Origin: Paracoccus salipaludis
GTDB lineage: Bacteria; Pseudomonadota; Alphaproteobacteria; Rhodobacterales; Rhodobacteraceae
Direction: 5' to 3'
Assembly: GCF_002287065.1 (NCBI RefSeq)
Contig: NZ_NSJZ01000002.1
Span: 248,001 to 312,000 of the forward strand
DNA length: 64,000 nt
The translations under genes were made by a program, and so were the position numbers. The notes beneath the pieces were generated by a model, which saw only the letters and a program-made list of their open reading frames with translations, made no database searches and was not told where the DNA came from. The stretch's first letter is position 1; each line of letters starts with the position of its first letter. Below, piece by piece: positions 31,609 to 40,045 of the stretch.

Positions 31609-32517
31609 ATGTTCAGCCTCTTGCAGCAGACCGCCCCGACCGCGGTCGAAACGACCACCCCCACCACGGCCCCCGCCGATCAGGGTTCCACGGTGACGAC
31701 GATCACCGTGCCGCTGAACGGCGAGGCCGCGTCCTCCGGTGCGGCTCCCGCCGCGCCTGCCGGGCATGACGCGCATGTCGAGCAGGGCACGCCTGCCGCT
31801 GCGGAATCGACCGCGGCCCAGACGCACGCGACCGACTCGATCATCGTGCCGAACGCCAGCGGCGCCGAGCACGCGCCCGCCACCGCCGAGGACGGGGAAG
31901 GCCACCTGCCGACCTCGGCCGTCATCGAGCATGCCGACGGCACCACCGAGCACGTGGGCGCCGCCGTTCCGGGCACCGACGACACCCACGCGGTCGTCGA
32001 GGATCACGGCGCTGCCGAATCCGCCGGGATGCCGCAGCTCGACTTCGCCACCTTCGGCAACCAGATTTTCTGGCTGCTGGTTGCGCTGGCGCTGATCTAC
32101 TTCATCCTGTCGCGCGTGGCGCTGCCGCGCATCGGCCGCATCCTGGGCGACCGGCAGGGGCTGATGACCGCGGACCTGGCCGCGGCCGAGGACTTCAAGC
32201 GCAAGGCGCGCGAGGCCGAGGCGGCTTACGAAAAGGCGCTGGCAGATGCCCGCGCCGAGGCCAACAAGATCGTCGCCGCCAACAAGGCCGAGATCGACGC
32301 CGAGCTGAAGGGCGCCATCGCCCGCGCCGATGCCGAGATCGCCGCCCGGACGCAGGAATCCGAACGGCGCATCGCCGAGATCCGGCAGTCGGCTGCCTCG
32401 GACGCCCGCACCGTCGCGCGCGACGTGGCTGCCGATCTGGTGCGCGCCTTCGGCGGCAACCCCGACGGGGCCATCGACCAGGCCGTTGACGCCCGCATCA
32501 AGGGAGTTGTGCTATGA
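31609..32517 (+). CDS. atpF': ATP synthase Fo subunit b' with long N-terminal extension
   Basis: The 302-aa product is much longer than typical b' proteins (about 160-180 aa). Residues 1 to about 142 form a low-complexity Ala/Thr/Glu/His-rich region; the b'-type segment starts near MPQLDFATFGNQIFW, with one transmembrane helix at about 152-170. A charged coiled-coil stalk follows. Subunits b and b' form the peripheral stator stalk of F1Fo. The stop overlaps the next start (ATGA). Confidence 0.88.
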   Translation: MFSLLQQTAPTAVETTTPTTAPADQGSTVTTITVPLNGEAASSGAAPAAPAGHDAHVEQGTPAAAESTAAQTHATDSIIVPNASGAEHAPATAEDGEGHLPTSAVIEHADGTTEHVGAAVPGTDDTHAVVEDHGAAESAGMPQLDFATFGNQIFWLLVALALIYFILSRVALPRIGRILGDRQGLMTADLAAAEDFKRKAREAEAAYEKALADARAEANKIVAANKAEIDAELKGAIARADAEIAARTQESERRIAEIRQSAASDARTVARDVAADLVRAFGGNPDGAIDQAVDARIKGVVL

Positions 32518-33074
32518 TCGCCCGTCTGACCGCCGTGGCGGCCGCCCTGGCCGCAAGCCCCGCGCTGGCCGCGACCGGGCCCTTCTTCTCGCTGCGCAAC
32601 ACGGACTTCATCGTCCTGCTGGCGTTCCTCGTCTTCATCGGCATCCTTCTGTACTACCGGGTGCCGTCGGCCATCGGGCGGATGCTCGACAAGCGGGCCG
32701 AAGGGATCAAGGCGGATATCGCCGAGGCCCGCCGCCTGCGGGACGAGGCGCAGGAAATCTACGCCAACTACGAGCGCCGCCAGCGCGAGGTGCAGGGTCA
32801 GGCCGATGCCATCGTGGCGAACGCCCGCCGCGAGGCGCTGGCCCAGGCCGACAAGGCCAAGGTGGACCTGCAGACCTCGATCGATCGCCGCCTGCAAACG
32901 GCGCAGGACCAGATCTCGGCCGCCGAGACCGAGGCCGTGCGCGCCGTCCGCAACCAGGCGATCCAGGTCGCCATGGCTGCGGCGACCGAGGTGCTGGGCC
33001 GCCAGATGGGTCCGCAGGATCGCAGCGCCGGCATCGACCGTGCCATCGACGACGTGGCCCGCCACCTGAACTGA
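32514..33074 (+). CDS. atpF: ATP synthase Fo subunit b
   Basis: The 186-aa product begins with a short hydrophobic, signal-like segment (AAALAASPALAA), then the membrane helix DFIVLLAFLVFIGILLYY and a coiled-coil stalk. It pairs with b' as the peripheral stalk. Its ATG is in a 4-base overlap with the b' stop. Last Fo gene before a terminator; the F1 genes are not in this window. Confidence 0.94.
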   Translation: MIARLTAVAAALAASPALAATGPFFSLRNTDFIVLLAFLVFIGILLYYRVPSAIGRMLDKRAEGIKADIAEARRLRDEAQEIYANYERRQREVQGQADAIVANARREALAQADKAKVDLQTSIDRRLQTAQDQISAAETEAVRAVRNQAIQVAMAAATEVLGRQMGPQDRSAGIDRAIDDVARHLN

Positions 33075-33099
33075 GCGCCGCCTTCCGGCAGGAACAGGA

Positions 33100-33125
33100 A
33101 ACCCCCGGTGTCGCCACCGGGGGTT
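33100..33125 (+). terminator. Terminator of the atpIBEF'F operon
   Basis: An 11-bp stem (AACCCCCGGTG/CACCGGGGGTT) with loop TCGC is followed by CTTG. It lies 25 bases after the atpF stop and also close to the end of the convergent OmpA-family gene. Confidence 0.85.
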
Positions 33126-33144
33126 CTTGCATGTCCGGCCCGGC

Positions 33145-33810
33145 TCAGCGGGTGGGGCGGATGATGATCTCGACCCGGCGGTTCTGCGCGCGGCCCGCCT
33201 CGCTGGCGTTCGAGGCGACCGGCTGGCTTGACCCCATGCCGCTGGTGGCGATCCGGTTGGGCGCCACGCCGCCCGAGGTGAGGATGGCCGCGACCGAGCG
33301 CGCCCGGCGCTGCGACAGGTCCATGTTGTAGGACGCCGCACCCGTCGAGTCGGTATGGCCGATCACCTGCACCGTTGAATTCGGATACTGCTGCAGGTTC
33401 CGTGCCAGGGCGTAAAGGTCGTTCTGGGCCGGGCCCGAGACGGCGGCGCTGTCGAAGGCGAACAGCACGCCTTCGGGCAGGGTCACGTTCAGCGTCTGCC
33501 CGGTGTTGACCACCTGCACGCCGGGCGTGGTCATCTGGCTTTGCAGCGCGCGCGCCTGCGCGTCGAGGACCGAGCCGACCAGGCCGCCGGCCGCGCCGCC
33601 CACGATCGCGCCCCGGGCGATGTCGCGGCCGCGGTTGTTGCTGTCGTCGTCACGGACCGCCCCAAGGATCGCGCCCGTCGCGGCGCCGGCAAGGACGCCC
33701 TGCTGCGTGCGGCTCATGTTGGTGGGCTGGCCATAGGGATCGGTCGCGCAGGCGCTCAGCGCCATGGCGCCGGTCACGGCGAGGATCACGGGAACGCGGC
33801 GTGTCATCAT
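33145..33810 (-). CDS. OmpA-family lipoprotein with glycine-zipper domain
   Basis: A 221-aa protein with a lipoprotein signal (lipobox LSAC, about Cys21), a glycine-rich zipper region (GAATGAILGAV, ARGAIVGGAAGGLVG), and a C-terminal OmpA-like peptidoglycan-binding domain (GHTDSTGAASYNMDLSQRRA, RVEIIIRP). It resembles YiaD-type envelope proteins. A GGAAC-N17-CGTT promoter match, the general-stress sigma (EcfG) consensus, lies about 60 bases upstream on its strand (33874-33899). It may be a stress-induced envelope protein; convergent with atpF. Confidence 0.9.
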   Translation of the reverse strand: MMTRRVPVILAVTGAMALSACATDPYGQPTNMSRTQQGVLAGAATGAILGAVRDDDSNNRGRDIARGAIVGGAAGGLVGSVLDAQARALQSQMTTPGVQVVNTGQTLNVTLPEGVLFAFDSAAVSGPAQNDLYALARNLQQYPNSTVQVIGHTDSTGAASYNMDLSQRRARSVAAILTSGGVAPNRIATSGMGSSQPVASNASEAGRAQNRRVEIIIRPTR

Positions 33811-33873
33811 GCTGTCCTTTCATGGGCAAGGGTCGAGCCGTGAGGCTCTTGCGGCACTCCGTTCGACCGGGGG

Positions 33874-33899
33874 AACGGTGGCAGGCTTGCAGAAGTTCC
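33874..33899 (-). promoter_or_regulatory. EcfG-type (general stress sigma) promoter for the OmpA-family gene
   Basis: On the minus strand GGAAC (33899-33895) is followed after exactly 17 bases by CGTT (33877-33874). This matches the alphaproteobacterial sigma-EcfG consensus GGAAC-N16/17-CGTT. It is about 65 bases upstream of the start codon. Confidence 0.6.
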
Positions 33900-33994
33900 G
33901 TTGATCGGCCAGCGGAACCCGCTGATCGCGCGTCACTTTCCCTCGACCGGCCGAAAGGGTTGCGCCGCCGTCCAAGGCCGGGCATCACCACCTG

Positions 33995-34726
33995 ATGGCC
34001 CAGGACCCGACGCCCACCCCCTTGGCACCCCGCACCCGGCGCGCCGCAGCTGCGCGGGCCCCGGCGGGGCGGCTGCCGCCACCCCTGCCATATGCCGAGC
34101 AGGTGGCGATCTTCACCATTCTGCGGGCAAGCAACCCGCGGCCGGTGACGGAGCTGCAGTATCGCGACGCCTTCACGCTGCTGGTCGCGGTTGCCCTGTC
34201 GGCGCAGGCGACCGATGTCGGCGTGAACAAGGTCACGCCCGCGCTGTTCGACGCCGCGCCCACGCCGCAGGCCATGGTCGCGCTGGGGGTCGAGGGCGTG
34301 ACCGACTACATCAGGACCATCGGGCTTTTCCGGCAAAAGGCCAAGAACGTGGTCGCCCTGTCCCAGCGGCTGATCGACGTCTACGGGGGCGAGGTGCCCT
34401 CGTCGCGGGCGGCGCTGATGACGCTGCCGGGGGTGGGGCGCAAGACGGCGAACGTGGTGCTGAACTCGGTCTGGCGGGTGCCCGCGCAGGCGGTGGACAC
34501 CCATATCTTCCGGGTCGGCAACCGCACCCGCATCGCGCCGGGCCGCGACGAGGCGGAAGTCGAGCGCGCCATCGAGGACAATGTGCCCGCCCCGTTCCAG
34601 CAGGACGCCCATCACTGGCTGATCCTGCACGGCCGCTATGTCTGCCAGGCCCGCCGACCGCGCTGCCCGATCTGCCCGATCCGCGCGCATTGCCCTTATG
34701 AGCCCAAGACGACCGATCCCGTCTGA
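33995..34726 (+). CDS. nth: Endonuclease III (DNA glycosylase/AP lyase)
   Basis: Removes oxidised pyrimidines and cleaves at AP sites in base-excision repair. The 243-aa product has the helix-hairpin-helix LPGVGRKTANVV with catalytic lysine K150, the catalytic aspartate D168 in VDTHIFRV, and the [4Fe-4S] motif C-x6-C-x2-C-x5-C at the C-terminus (CQARRPRCPICPIRAHC). It has an extra basic N-terminal stretch of about 30 residues. ATG 33995. A PfkB kinase gene follows 64 bases on. Confidence 0.95.
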   Translation: MAQDPTPTPLAPRTRRAAAARAPAGRLPPPLPYAEQVAIFTILRASNPRPVTELQYRDAFTLLVAVALSAQATDVGVNKVTPALFDAAPTPQAMVALGVEGVTDYIRTIGLFRQKAKNVVALSQRLIDVYGGEVPSSRAALMTLPGVGRKTANVVLNSVWRVPAQAVDTHIFRVGNRTRIAPGRDEAEVERAIEDNVPAPFQQDAHHWLILHGRYVCQARRPRCPICPIRAHCPYEPKTTDPV

Positions 34727-34790
34727 GGCGGCCCCTTGCTGCGGCGGCTGCGCCCCGGTTTAAACGCGGAAACAGCCAGGGGGACAGCGC

Positions 34791-35777
34791 ATGGCATATC
34801 AGGTGATCGGCATCGGCAATGCGGTCATGGACGTGATCTCGACGGCAGCGGATGCGCAGCTGGACCGGCTGGGGGTGCAGAAGGGCATCATGCAGCTGAT
34901 CGAGCGTGACCGCGCCGAGGTGCTGACCCACGCCAGCAACGGCGCGCGGCTGATCCCCGGCGGCTCGGTCGCCAACACGCTGGCGGGGCTGGGGCGGCTG
35001 GGGCTGTCCACGGCCTTCATCGGCCGCGTGGCCGGGGACGACCTTGGCCTGGCCTATGCGCGAGACATGGGGGCGGACGGGACAGATTTCGTGAACGCGC
35101 CGCTGGACGGGGCGGACCTGCCGACCTCGCGGTCCATCATCTTCGTGACGCCCGACGGCGAGCGGTCGATGAACACCTATCTGGGCATCTCGGCCGAACT
35201 GGACGAAAGGGACGTGGATGCCGGCCTCTTCTCGGGCGGAAGCTGGCTGTTCCTGGAAGGCTACCTGTTCGACAAGGACAAGGGAAAGGCCGCCTTCCTG
35301 AAGGCCGCCGAGGCCTGCCATGCCGCGGGCGGGCAGGCGGGCATCGCGCTGAGCGATCCGTTCTGCGTCGATCGCCATCGCGAGGATTTCCGCCGCCTTG
35401 TCGCAGGGCCGATGGACTACGTCATCGGAAACATCCACGAATGGCAGGCGCTTTATCAGGTCGAGGACCTCGAGGAGGCGCTGCGGCTTGCCTCGGCCGA
35501 TTGCGGCACGGTGATCTGCACCCGCTCGGGCGAGGACGCGATCCTGATCCGGGGCGGAGAGCGGGTGACGGCGCCGGTCCACCGGGTGACGCCCGTGGAC
35601 GCGACCGGCGCAGGGGACCAGTTCGCGGCCGGCCTGATCTACGGGCTGGCCCAGGGCAGGCCGCTTGCGGTCGCGGGCCGGATGGGATGCATCGCCGCCG
35701 CCGAGGTGATCGGCCATGTCGGCGCCCGCCCCGAGGCGGACGTCATGGCGCTGTTCCGGGCCGAAGGGCTGGCCTGA
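34791..35777 (+). CDS. PfkB-family sugar/nucleoside kinase (adenosine kinase-like)
   Basis: A 328-aa ribokinase-fold protein: N-terminal GNAVMDVIS, the GGSVANTLAGLGRLG sugar-binding region, and the catalytic aspartate (about D276) in DATGAGDQFAAG. Rhodobacteraceae versions are often annotated as adenosine kinase, which is plausible here but not demonstrated. It stands alone and ends 3 bases from the convergent dehydrogenase gene. Confidence 0.85.
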   Translation: MAYQVIGIGNAVMDVISTAADAQLDRLGVQKGIMQLIERDRAEVLTHASNGARLIPGGSVANTLAGLGRLGLSTAFIGRVAGDDLGLAYARDMGADGTDFVNAPLDGADLPTSRSIIFVTPDGERSMNTYLGISAELDERDVDAGLFSGGSWLFLEGYLFDKDKGKAAFLKAAEACHAAGGQAGIALSDPFCVDRHREDFRRLVAGPMDYVIGNIHEWQALYQVEDLEEALRLASADCGTVICTRSGEDAILIRGGERVTAPVHRVTPVDATGAGDQFAAGLIYGLAQGRPLAVAGRMGCIAAAEVIGHVGARPEADVMALFRAEGLA

Positions 35778-35780
35778 GCC

Positions 35781-37292
35781 TTACTGCCCGGCTGCCGGTG
35801 CCGGTCCGGGTGCAGCAGGCTCGGGGGCGGCCGGGGGGACGGGCTCACCAGCAGCAGGCGCCACGGCCTCGGGCGCAGCAGCGGTCGTCGCGGGCGCGGC
35901 TGGGGCGGGTGTCACCGGCCCGGGCGTCGCGGGGGCTGCCGCCGGAGGCGTGACCGGGGCGGGGGCAGCCGTGGCCGCGACAGGCTCGGGCGCTGCGGGC
36001 TGGTCCGGCGTGATCCGCCAGATCGTGTTGGACAGGTCGTCGGCCACGATCACCGCGCCGCGCGGATCGACGGTGACGCCGACGGGGCGGCCGCGCGTGT
36101 TGTCGGCGTCCTGCAGGAAGCCCGTGACGAAGTCGATCGGCTCTCCGGCGGGCCGGCCGTCCCGGAAGGGGATGAAGACGACCTTGTACCCGGCCGGCGG
36201 GTTGCGGTTCCAGCTGCCATGCTGGCCCACGAAGACGCCCTCGGCGAACTCGGCGCCCATCTCGGGCACCGAGAAATCCACGCCCAGCGCCGCGACATGC
36301 GAGCCCAGCGCATAGTCCGGCACGATGGCCGAGGCGACCTTTTCGGGGTCCTGCGGCTGGGCGCGGACATCGACGTTCTGTCCCCAGTAGCTGAAGGGCC
36401 AGCCGTAGAAGCCTCCCTCCTGCACCGAGGTCAGGTAGTCGGGCACGAGGTTGTCGCCGATCTCGTCCCGCTCGTTCACCACCGCCCAGAGCTGTCCGGT
36501 GCCCGGCTGGATCGTCAGCGCCGTGGGGTTGCGAAGGCCGGTCGCATATTGCCGGTGCATCCCCGTTTCCACGTCGATCTGCCAGATCATGGCGCGGTCT
36601 TCCTCGGCCTCCATCCCGCGCTCGGTGATGTTGCTGTTCGACCCGATGCCCACATACAGGAAGCGGCCGTCCTCGCTGGCCGTCATGGCCTTGGTCCAGT
36701 GGTGGTTGATGACCGAGGGCAGTTTCGTCAGCACCTCGGGCGGGCCGCTCGCCTCGGCCTGGCCTTCGGCATAGTCGAAGCGGACCACGGCATCCTGGTT
36801 GGCGACGTAGATGGCGCCGTTTACGAAGGCGAGCCCGTAGGGAGAGTTCAGGTTTTCGGCAAAGATCCCCCTTGTTTCGTAGGCGCCATCGCCATCCGCG
36901 TCGCGCAGCAGGGTCAGGCGGTTGCCGCCGGAAACCGAGCTTTTCCCCCAGCCCTTGATGATCCCGGCGATAAGATCCTTGGGGCGCAGCGCCGGGGCGC
37001 CCTGACCCTTGCCCTCGGCCACGAGGATGTCGCCGTTGGGCAGGATCAGCATCTGGCGCGGGATCATCAGGTCGGTGGCAATGGGCTGGATCGTGAAGCC
37101 CTCGGGCACCACGGGGCGGTCGTCCCCCCACAGCGCGGGGCGGGGGATCTTCATGGTGGGCAGCAGGCCCCGCTGCGGTTCCACCAGGGTCGGGTTGGGG
37201 CCGTATTGCGGGGTCTGGTCCTGCGCGGATGCGCCGGTCGCCAGGGTGCCGATCGCGGCGGCGGTGCCAAGCAGATGAAGCAGGCGCATCAT
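35781..37292 (-). CDS. L-sorbosone dehydrogenase-like secreted beta-propeller oxidoreductase
   Basis: The 503-aa product starts with a signal peptide (cleavage near GASAQ). The body is a six-bladed propeller of the PQQ glucose/sorbosone dehydrogenase family, with the typical MIPRQMLILPNGDILVAEG, GLRNPTALTIQPGTGQLW and FVGQHGSWNRNPPAGYK motifs. It should act in the periplasm on aldoses or related compounds with PQQ. The last 80-odd residues are an Ala/Pro-rich tail with no fold. The start ATG 37292 is 2 bases downstream of the DUF2231 stop, so the two genes are co-transcribed. Confidence 0.85.
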   Translation of the reverse strand: MMRLLHLLGTAAAIGTLATGASAQDQTPQYGPNPTLVEPQRGLLPTMKIPRPALWGDDRPVVPEGFTIQPIATDLMIPRQMLILPNGDILVAEGKGQGAPALRPKDLIAGIIKGWGKSSVSGGNRLTLLRDADGDGAYETRGIFAENLNSPYGLAFVNGAIYVANQDAVVRFDYAEGQAEASGPPEVLTKLPSVINHHWTKAMTASEDGRFLYVGIGSNSNITERGMEAEEDRAMIWQIDVETGMHRQYATGLRNPTALTIQPGTGQLWAVVNERDEIGDNLVPDYLTSVQEGGFYGWPFSYWGQNVDVRAQPQDPEKVASAIVPDYALGSHVAALGVDFSVPEMGAEFAEGVFVGQHGSWNRNPPAGYKVVFIPFRDGRPAGEPIDFVTGFLQDADNTRGRPVGVTVDPRGAVIVADDLSNTIWRITPDQPAAPEPVAATAAPAPVTPPAAAPATPGPVTPAPAAPATTAAAPEAVAPAAGEPVPPAAPEPAAPGPAPAAGQ

Positions 37293-37293
37293 G

Positions 37294-37719
37294 TCACCCT
37301 TCGGTCTGGATGCCGGAAAAGCCGATCCATGCCGCCACGAAGGCCAGCAGCGCCGAGGCCGACGACAACCAGATCGCCTCGGGCATGATGGCCCAGGCGT
37401 CCTTGGCATGGACAAGGGCGTTGAGCAGCCCGAGCACCCACGCGGCCAGCAGGGCCACGAAGTAGAGGGTCGTGCGGCGCTGGCCGCGCGTTTCCCGGCG
37501 GAACAGGTTGATCAGCGCCCAGAGCCCGGCAAAGGCGCCCACGAGCAGGCCTCCGGCGTTCAGCCATTGCGCGAAGTTGTGCCACTGGATCTGGAAGGTC
37601 GCGCGATAGGCGAGGTCGCTGGCAAGGGTTCCAAGGAACAGCGGGAAAGGGAAGGACAGAAGGATCGCGTGCAGCGGGTGGATCGGCCTCGGGTCGGCCG
37701 GACCATAAAGTGCAACCAT
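37294..37719 (-). CDS. DUF2231 membrane protein
   Basis: The 141-aa product has four transmembrane helices. The DUF2231 signature IHPLHAILLSFPFPLFLG starts at about residue 13, and a LNALVHAKDAW segment lies near the third helix; the family is thought to bind heme or interact with cytochromes in some cases. Start ATG 37719 was chosen over longer in-frame starts, which overlap non-coding spacer. It is directly upstream of the sorbosone dehydrogenase-like gene, so it may provide the electron acceptor side for it. Confidence 0.85.
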   Translation of the reverse strand: MVALYGPADPRPIHPLHAILLSFPFPLFLGTLASDLAYRATFQIQWHNFAQWLNAGGLLVGAFAGLWALINLFRRETRGQRRTTLYFVALLAAWVLGLLNALVHAKDAWAIMPEAIWLSSASALLAFVAAWIGFSGIQTEG

Positions 37720-37799
37720 GTCTGCGTCCTCGCCGTTTTCCTTGGGTTGCGAACGCAGGCCCTCGCGGGGGGGTTCCCCCATGAGTTGCAAAAGGCAAC

Positions 37800-37825
37800 G
37801 GGCGCCGGAGTTTCCCCCGGCGCCC
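37800..37825 (-). terminator. Terminator of the fatty-acid oxidation operon
   Basis: A 9-bp stem (GGGCGCCGG/CCGGCGCCC) with an 8-base loop is followed on the minus strand by GTTGCCTTTTGC. It lies 30 bases after the FadJ-like stop. Confidence 0.8.
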
Positions 37826-37854
37826 GCCACTGGTCCTGTTGCCTCGGGTTTGCC

Positions 37855-40038
37855 TTACGCGGCCTGCTTCTGCCCGCCGAAACGGCCGTAGAAGCTTTCG
37901 CCCTTGGCCGCCATGTCGCGCACCAGGGCAGGCGGGGCGAAGCGGTCGCCATGCTCGGCCGCCAGCTTGTCGGCAAGTTCCACCACGCGCTCGGCGCCCA
38001 GCATGTCCAGCCAGCCGAAGGGCCCGCCGGTCCACGGCGCGAAGCCCCAGCCCAGAATGGCGCCCACGTCGCCCTCGCGGATGTCGGTCAGCACGCCCTG
38101 CTCCAGCGCGCGCACGGCTTCCAGCGCCTGCACGAACATCAGGCGGTGCTGGACCTCGGTCAGCTCGGGCTGGTCCTCGGCGCGCGGCCAGTTTCCGGAC
38201 AGGCCCGACCACAGGTCCTGGCGCTTGCCGGCCTCGTCATAGTCGTAGAAGCCGGCCTTGGCCTTGCGGCCCATCCGGCCCTCGTCGGCCAGCTTGAAGA
38301 TGACCGCGTCCACGTCCTGATCGGCATAGGCGTCGCCCATGGCGGCCCGGGTGGCCTTGGCGATCTTGACGCCCAGGTCGATCGAGGTCTCGTCCACCAG
38401 TTGCAGCGGCCCCAGCGGCATCCCCATCAGCTTGGCCGCGTTCTCGACCAGCGTGGGGTTCACCCCTTCGCCGACCATGCGGATGCCTTCGTTGATGTAG
38501 GGGATGATGCAGCGGTTGGCGTAGAAGAAGCGCGCGTCGTTGACGACGATCGGCGTCTTGCGGATCTGCCGCACGAAGTCGAGCGCCTTGGCCACCGCGC
38601 GGTCGCCGGTCTGCTGGCCCCGGATGATTTCCACCAGCGCCATCTTGTCCACGGGGCTGAAGAAGTGGATGCCGATGAACTGCTCGGGCCGCGTGCTGGC
38701 CTTCGCCAGGTCGCTGATCGGCAGGGTCGAGGTGTTGGTGGCGAAGATCGCGTCGGCAGGGATCACCGCCTCGGCCTTGGCAGTCACGCCGGCCTTGACG
38801 GCAGGGTCCTCGAACACCGCCTCGACGATCAGGTCGCAGCCTTCCAGCGCGGCATAGTCGGTGGTGGCGGTGATGCGGCCCAGGACCTCGGCCTTCTTCT
38901 CCTCGGTGACCTTCCGGCGGCTGATGCCCTTGTCCAGAAGCCCGGTCGAATAGGACTTGCCCCGGTCGGCCGCTTCCTGGGTGGAATCGATCAGCACGAC
39001 CTCGATGCCCGCGTTGGCCGAGACATAGGCGATGCCCGCGCCCATCATGCCCGCGCCGAGGACGCCGACCTTGCGGACGCGCTGGTCGGGCGCCTCGGGA
39101 CGGTTCGCGCCCTTTTCCAGCGCCTCCTTGTTGATGAAGAGGCTGCGGATCATGTTGCCCGAGGACGGGTTCATCAGCACATGGGTGAACCAGCGCGCCT
39201 CGATCCGCAGCGCGCTGTCGAAGTCCACCAGCGAGCCTTCATAGACCGCCGACAGCAGCGCCTTGGCGGCCGGATAGACGCCCATCGTCTTGCCGTGGAC
39301 CATCGCCGCGGCACCGAGGAAGGTCATGAAGCCGCCCGGGGTATAGGGCGAGCCGCCGGGCATCTTGTAGCTCTTCTGCTCCCACGGCTTGACCAGGTCG
39401 GCGTCGGTGGCCTGAAGGACCCAGGCCTTCGCGGCGGCGAGCGGGTCCTCGACCACTTCGTCGATGATGCCCGCCCCCTTGGCCTTCGCCGGTTCGTTCA
39501 TCTTGCCTTCCAGCAGCAGCGGAGCCGCCGCCATCGCGCCCAGCTTGCGGATCAGCCGCGTGGTGCCGCCCGCGCCGGGGAAGATGCCGACCATGATCTC
39601 GGGCAGACCGATCTTGGCCTTGGGGTTGTTCGCGGCGAAGATGCGGTGGGTCGCCAGCGGCAGTTCCAGCCCGATCCCCAGCGCAGTGCCGGGCAGGGCG
39701 GCGGCGATGGGCTTGCCGCCCTTCTGTGTCTTGCGGTCCATGCCCGCCAGCTCGATCTTGCGCAGCAGGTGGTGCAGGCTCATCACCCCGTCGAAGACCG
39801 CCTTTGCGCCGCCTTCCTTCATCTGCGCCAGCACGTTCAGGTCCATGCCGGCCGCGAAATCCGCCTTGCCGCTGGTGATGACGATGCCTTTCACGGCCGC
39901 GTCGGCCAGGGCGTCGTCGATCAGGTTGTTCAGTTCCGCCGCGCCGTCCATGGACAGCACGTTCATCGACTTGCCGGGAACGTCCCAGGTGATGACGGCG
40001 ACTCCGTCGTCGCCCTTCTGCATCGTGAAATCGGTCAT
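37855..40038 (-). CDS. fadJ: Bifunctional enoyl-CoA hydratase/3-hydroxyacyl-CoA dehydrogenase
   Basis: The 727-aa product combines a crotonase domain (residues 1 to about 200; ALGIGLELPLATH and LPEIMVGIFPGAGGTTR, with both catalytic glutamates) and an NAD-dependent 3-hydroxyacyl-CoA dehydrogenase (GVLGAGMMGAGIAYVSA near residue 330, catalytic HFFSPVDKM, C-terminal domain). It performs two steps of beta-oxidation, with the next gene's thiolase completing the cycle. Called FadJ-like or FadB-like; these differ mainly in partner. Seven bases from the thiolase gene. Confidence 0.92.
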   Translation of the reverse strand: MTDFTMQKGDDGVAVITWDVPGKSMNVLSMDGAAELNNLIDDALADAAVKGIVITSGKADFAAGMDLNVLAQMKEGGAKAVFDGVMSLHHLLRKIELAGMDRKTQKGGKPIAAALPGTALGIGLELPLATHRIFAANNPKAKIGLPEIMVGIFPGAGGTTRLIRKLGAMAAAPLLLEGKMNEPAKAKGAGIIDEVVEDPLAAAKAWVLQATDADLVKPWEQKSYKMPGGSPYTPGGFMTFLGAAAMVHGKTMGVYPAAKALLSAVYEGSLVDFDSALRIEARWFTHVLMNPSSGNMIRSLFINKEALEKGANRPEAPDQRVRKVGVLGAGMMGAGIAYVSANAGIEVVLIDSTQEAADRGKSYSTGLLDKGISRRKVTEEKKAEVLGRITATTDYAALEGCDLIVEAVFEDPAVKAGVTAKAEAVIPADAIFATNTSTLPISDLAKASTRPEQFIGIHFFSPVDKMALVEIIRGQQTGDRAVAKALDFVRQIRKTPIVVNDARFFYANRCIIPYINEGIRMVGEGVNPTLVENAAKLMGMPLGPLQLVDETSIDLGVKIAKATRAAMGDAYADQDVDAVIFKLADEGRMGRKAKAGFYDYDEAGKRQDLWSGLSGNWPRAEDQPELTEVQHRLMFVQALEAVRALEQGVLTDIREGDVGAILGWGFAPWTGGPFGWLDMLGAERVVELADKLAAEHGDRFAPPALVRDMAAKGESFYGRFGGQKQAA

Positions 40039-40045
40039 GGCTGCC

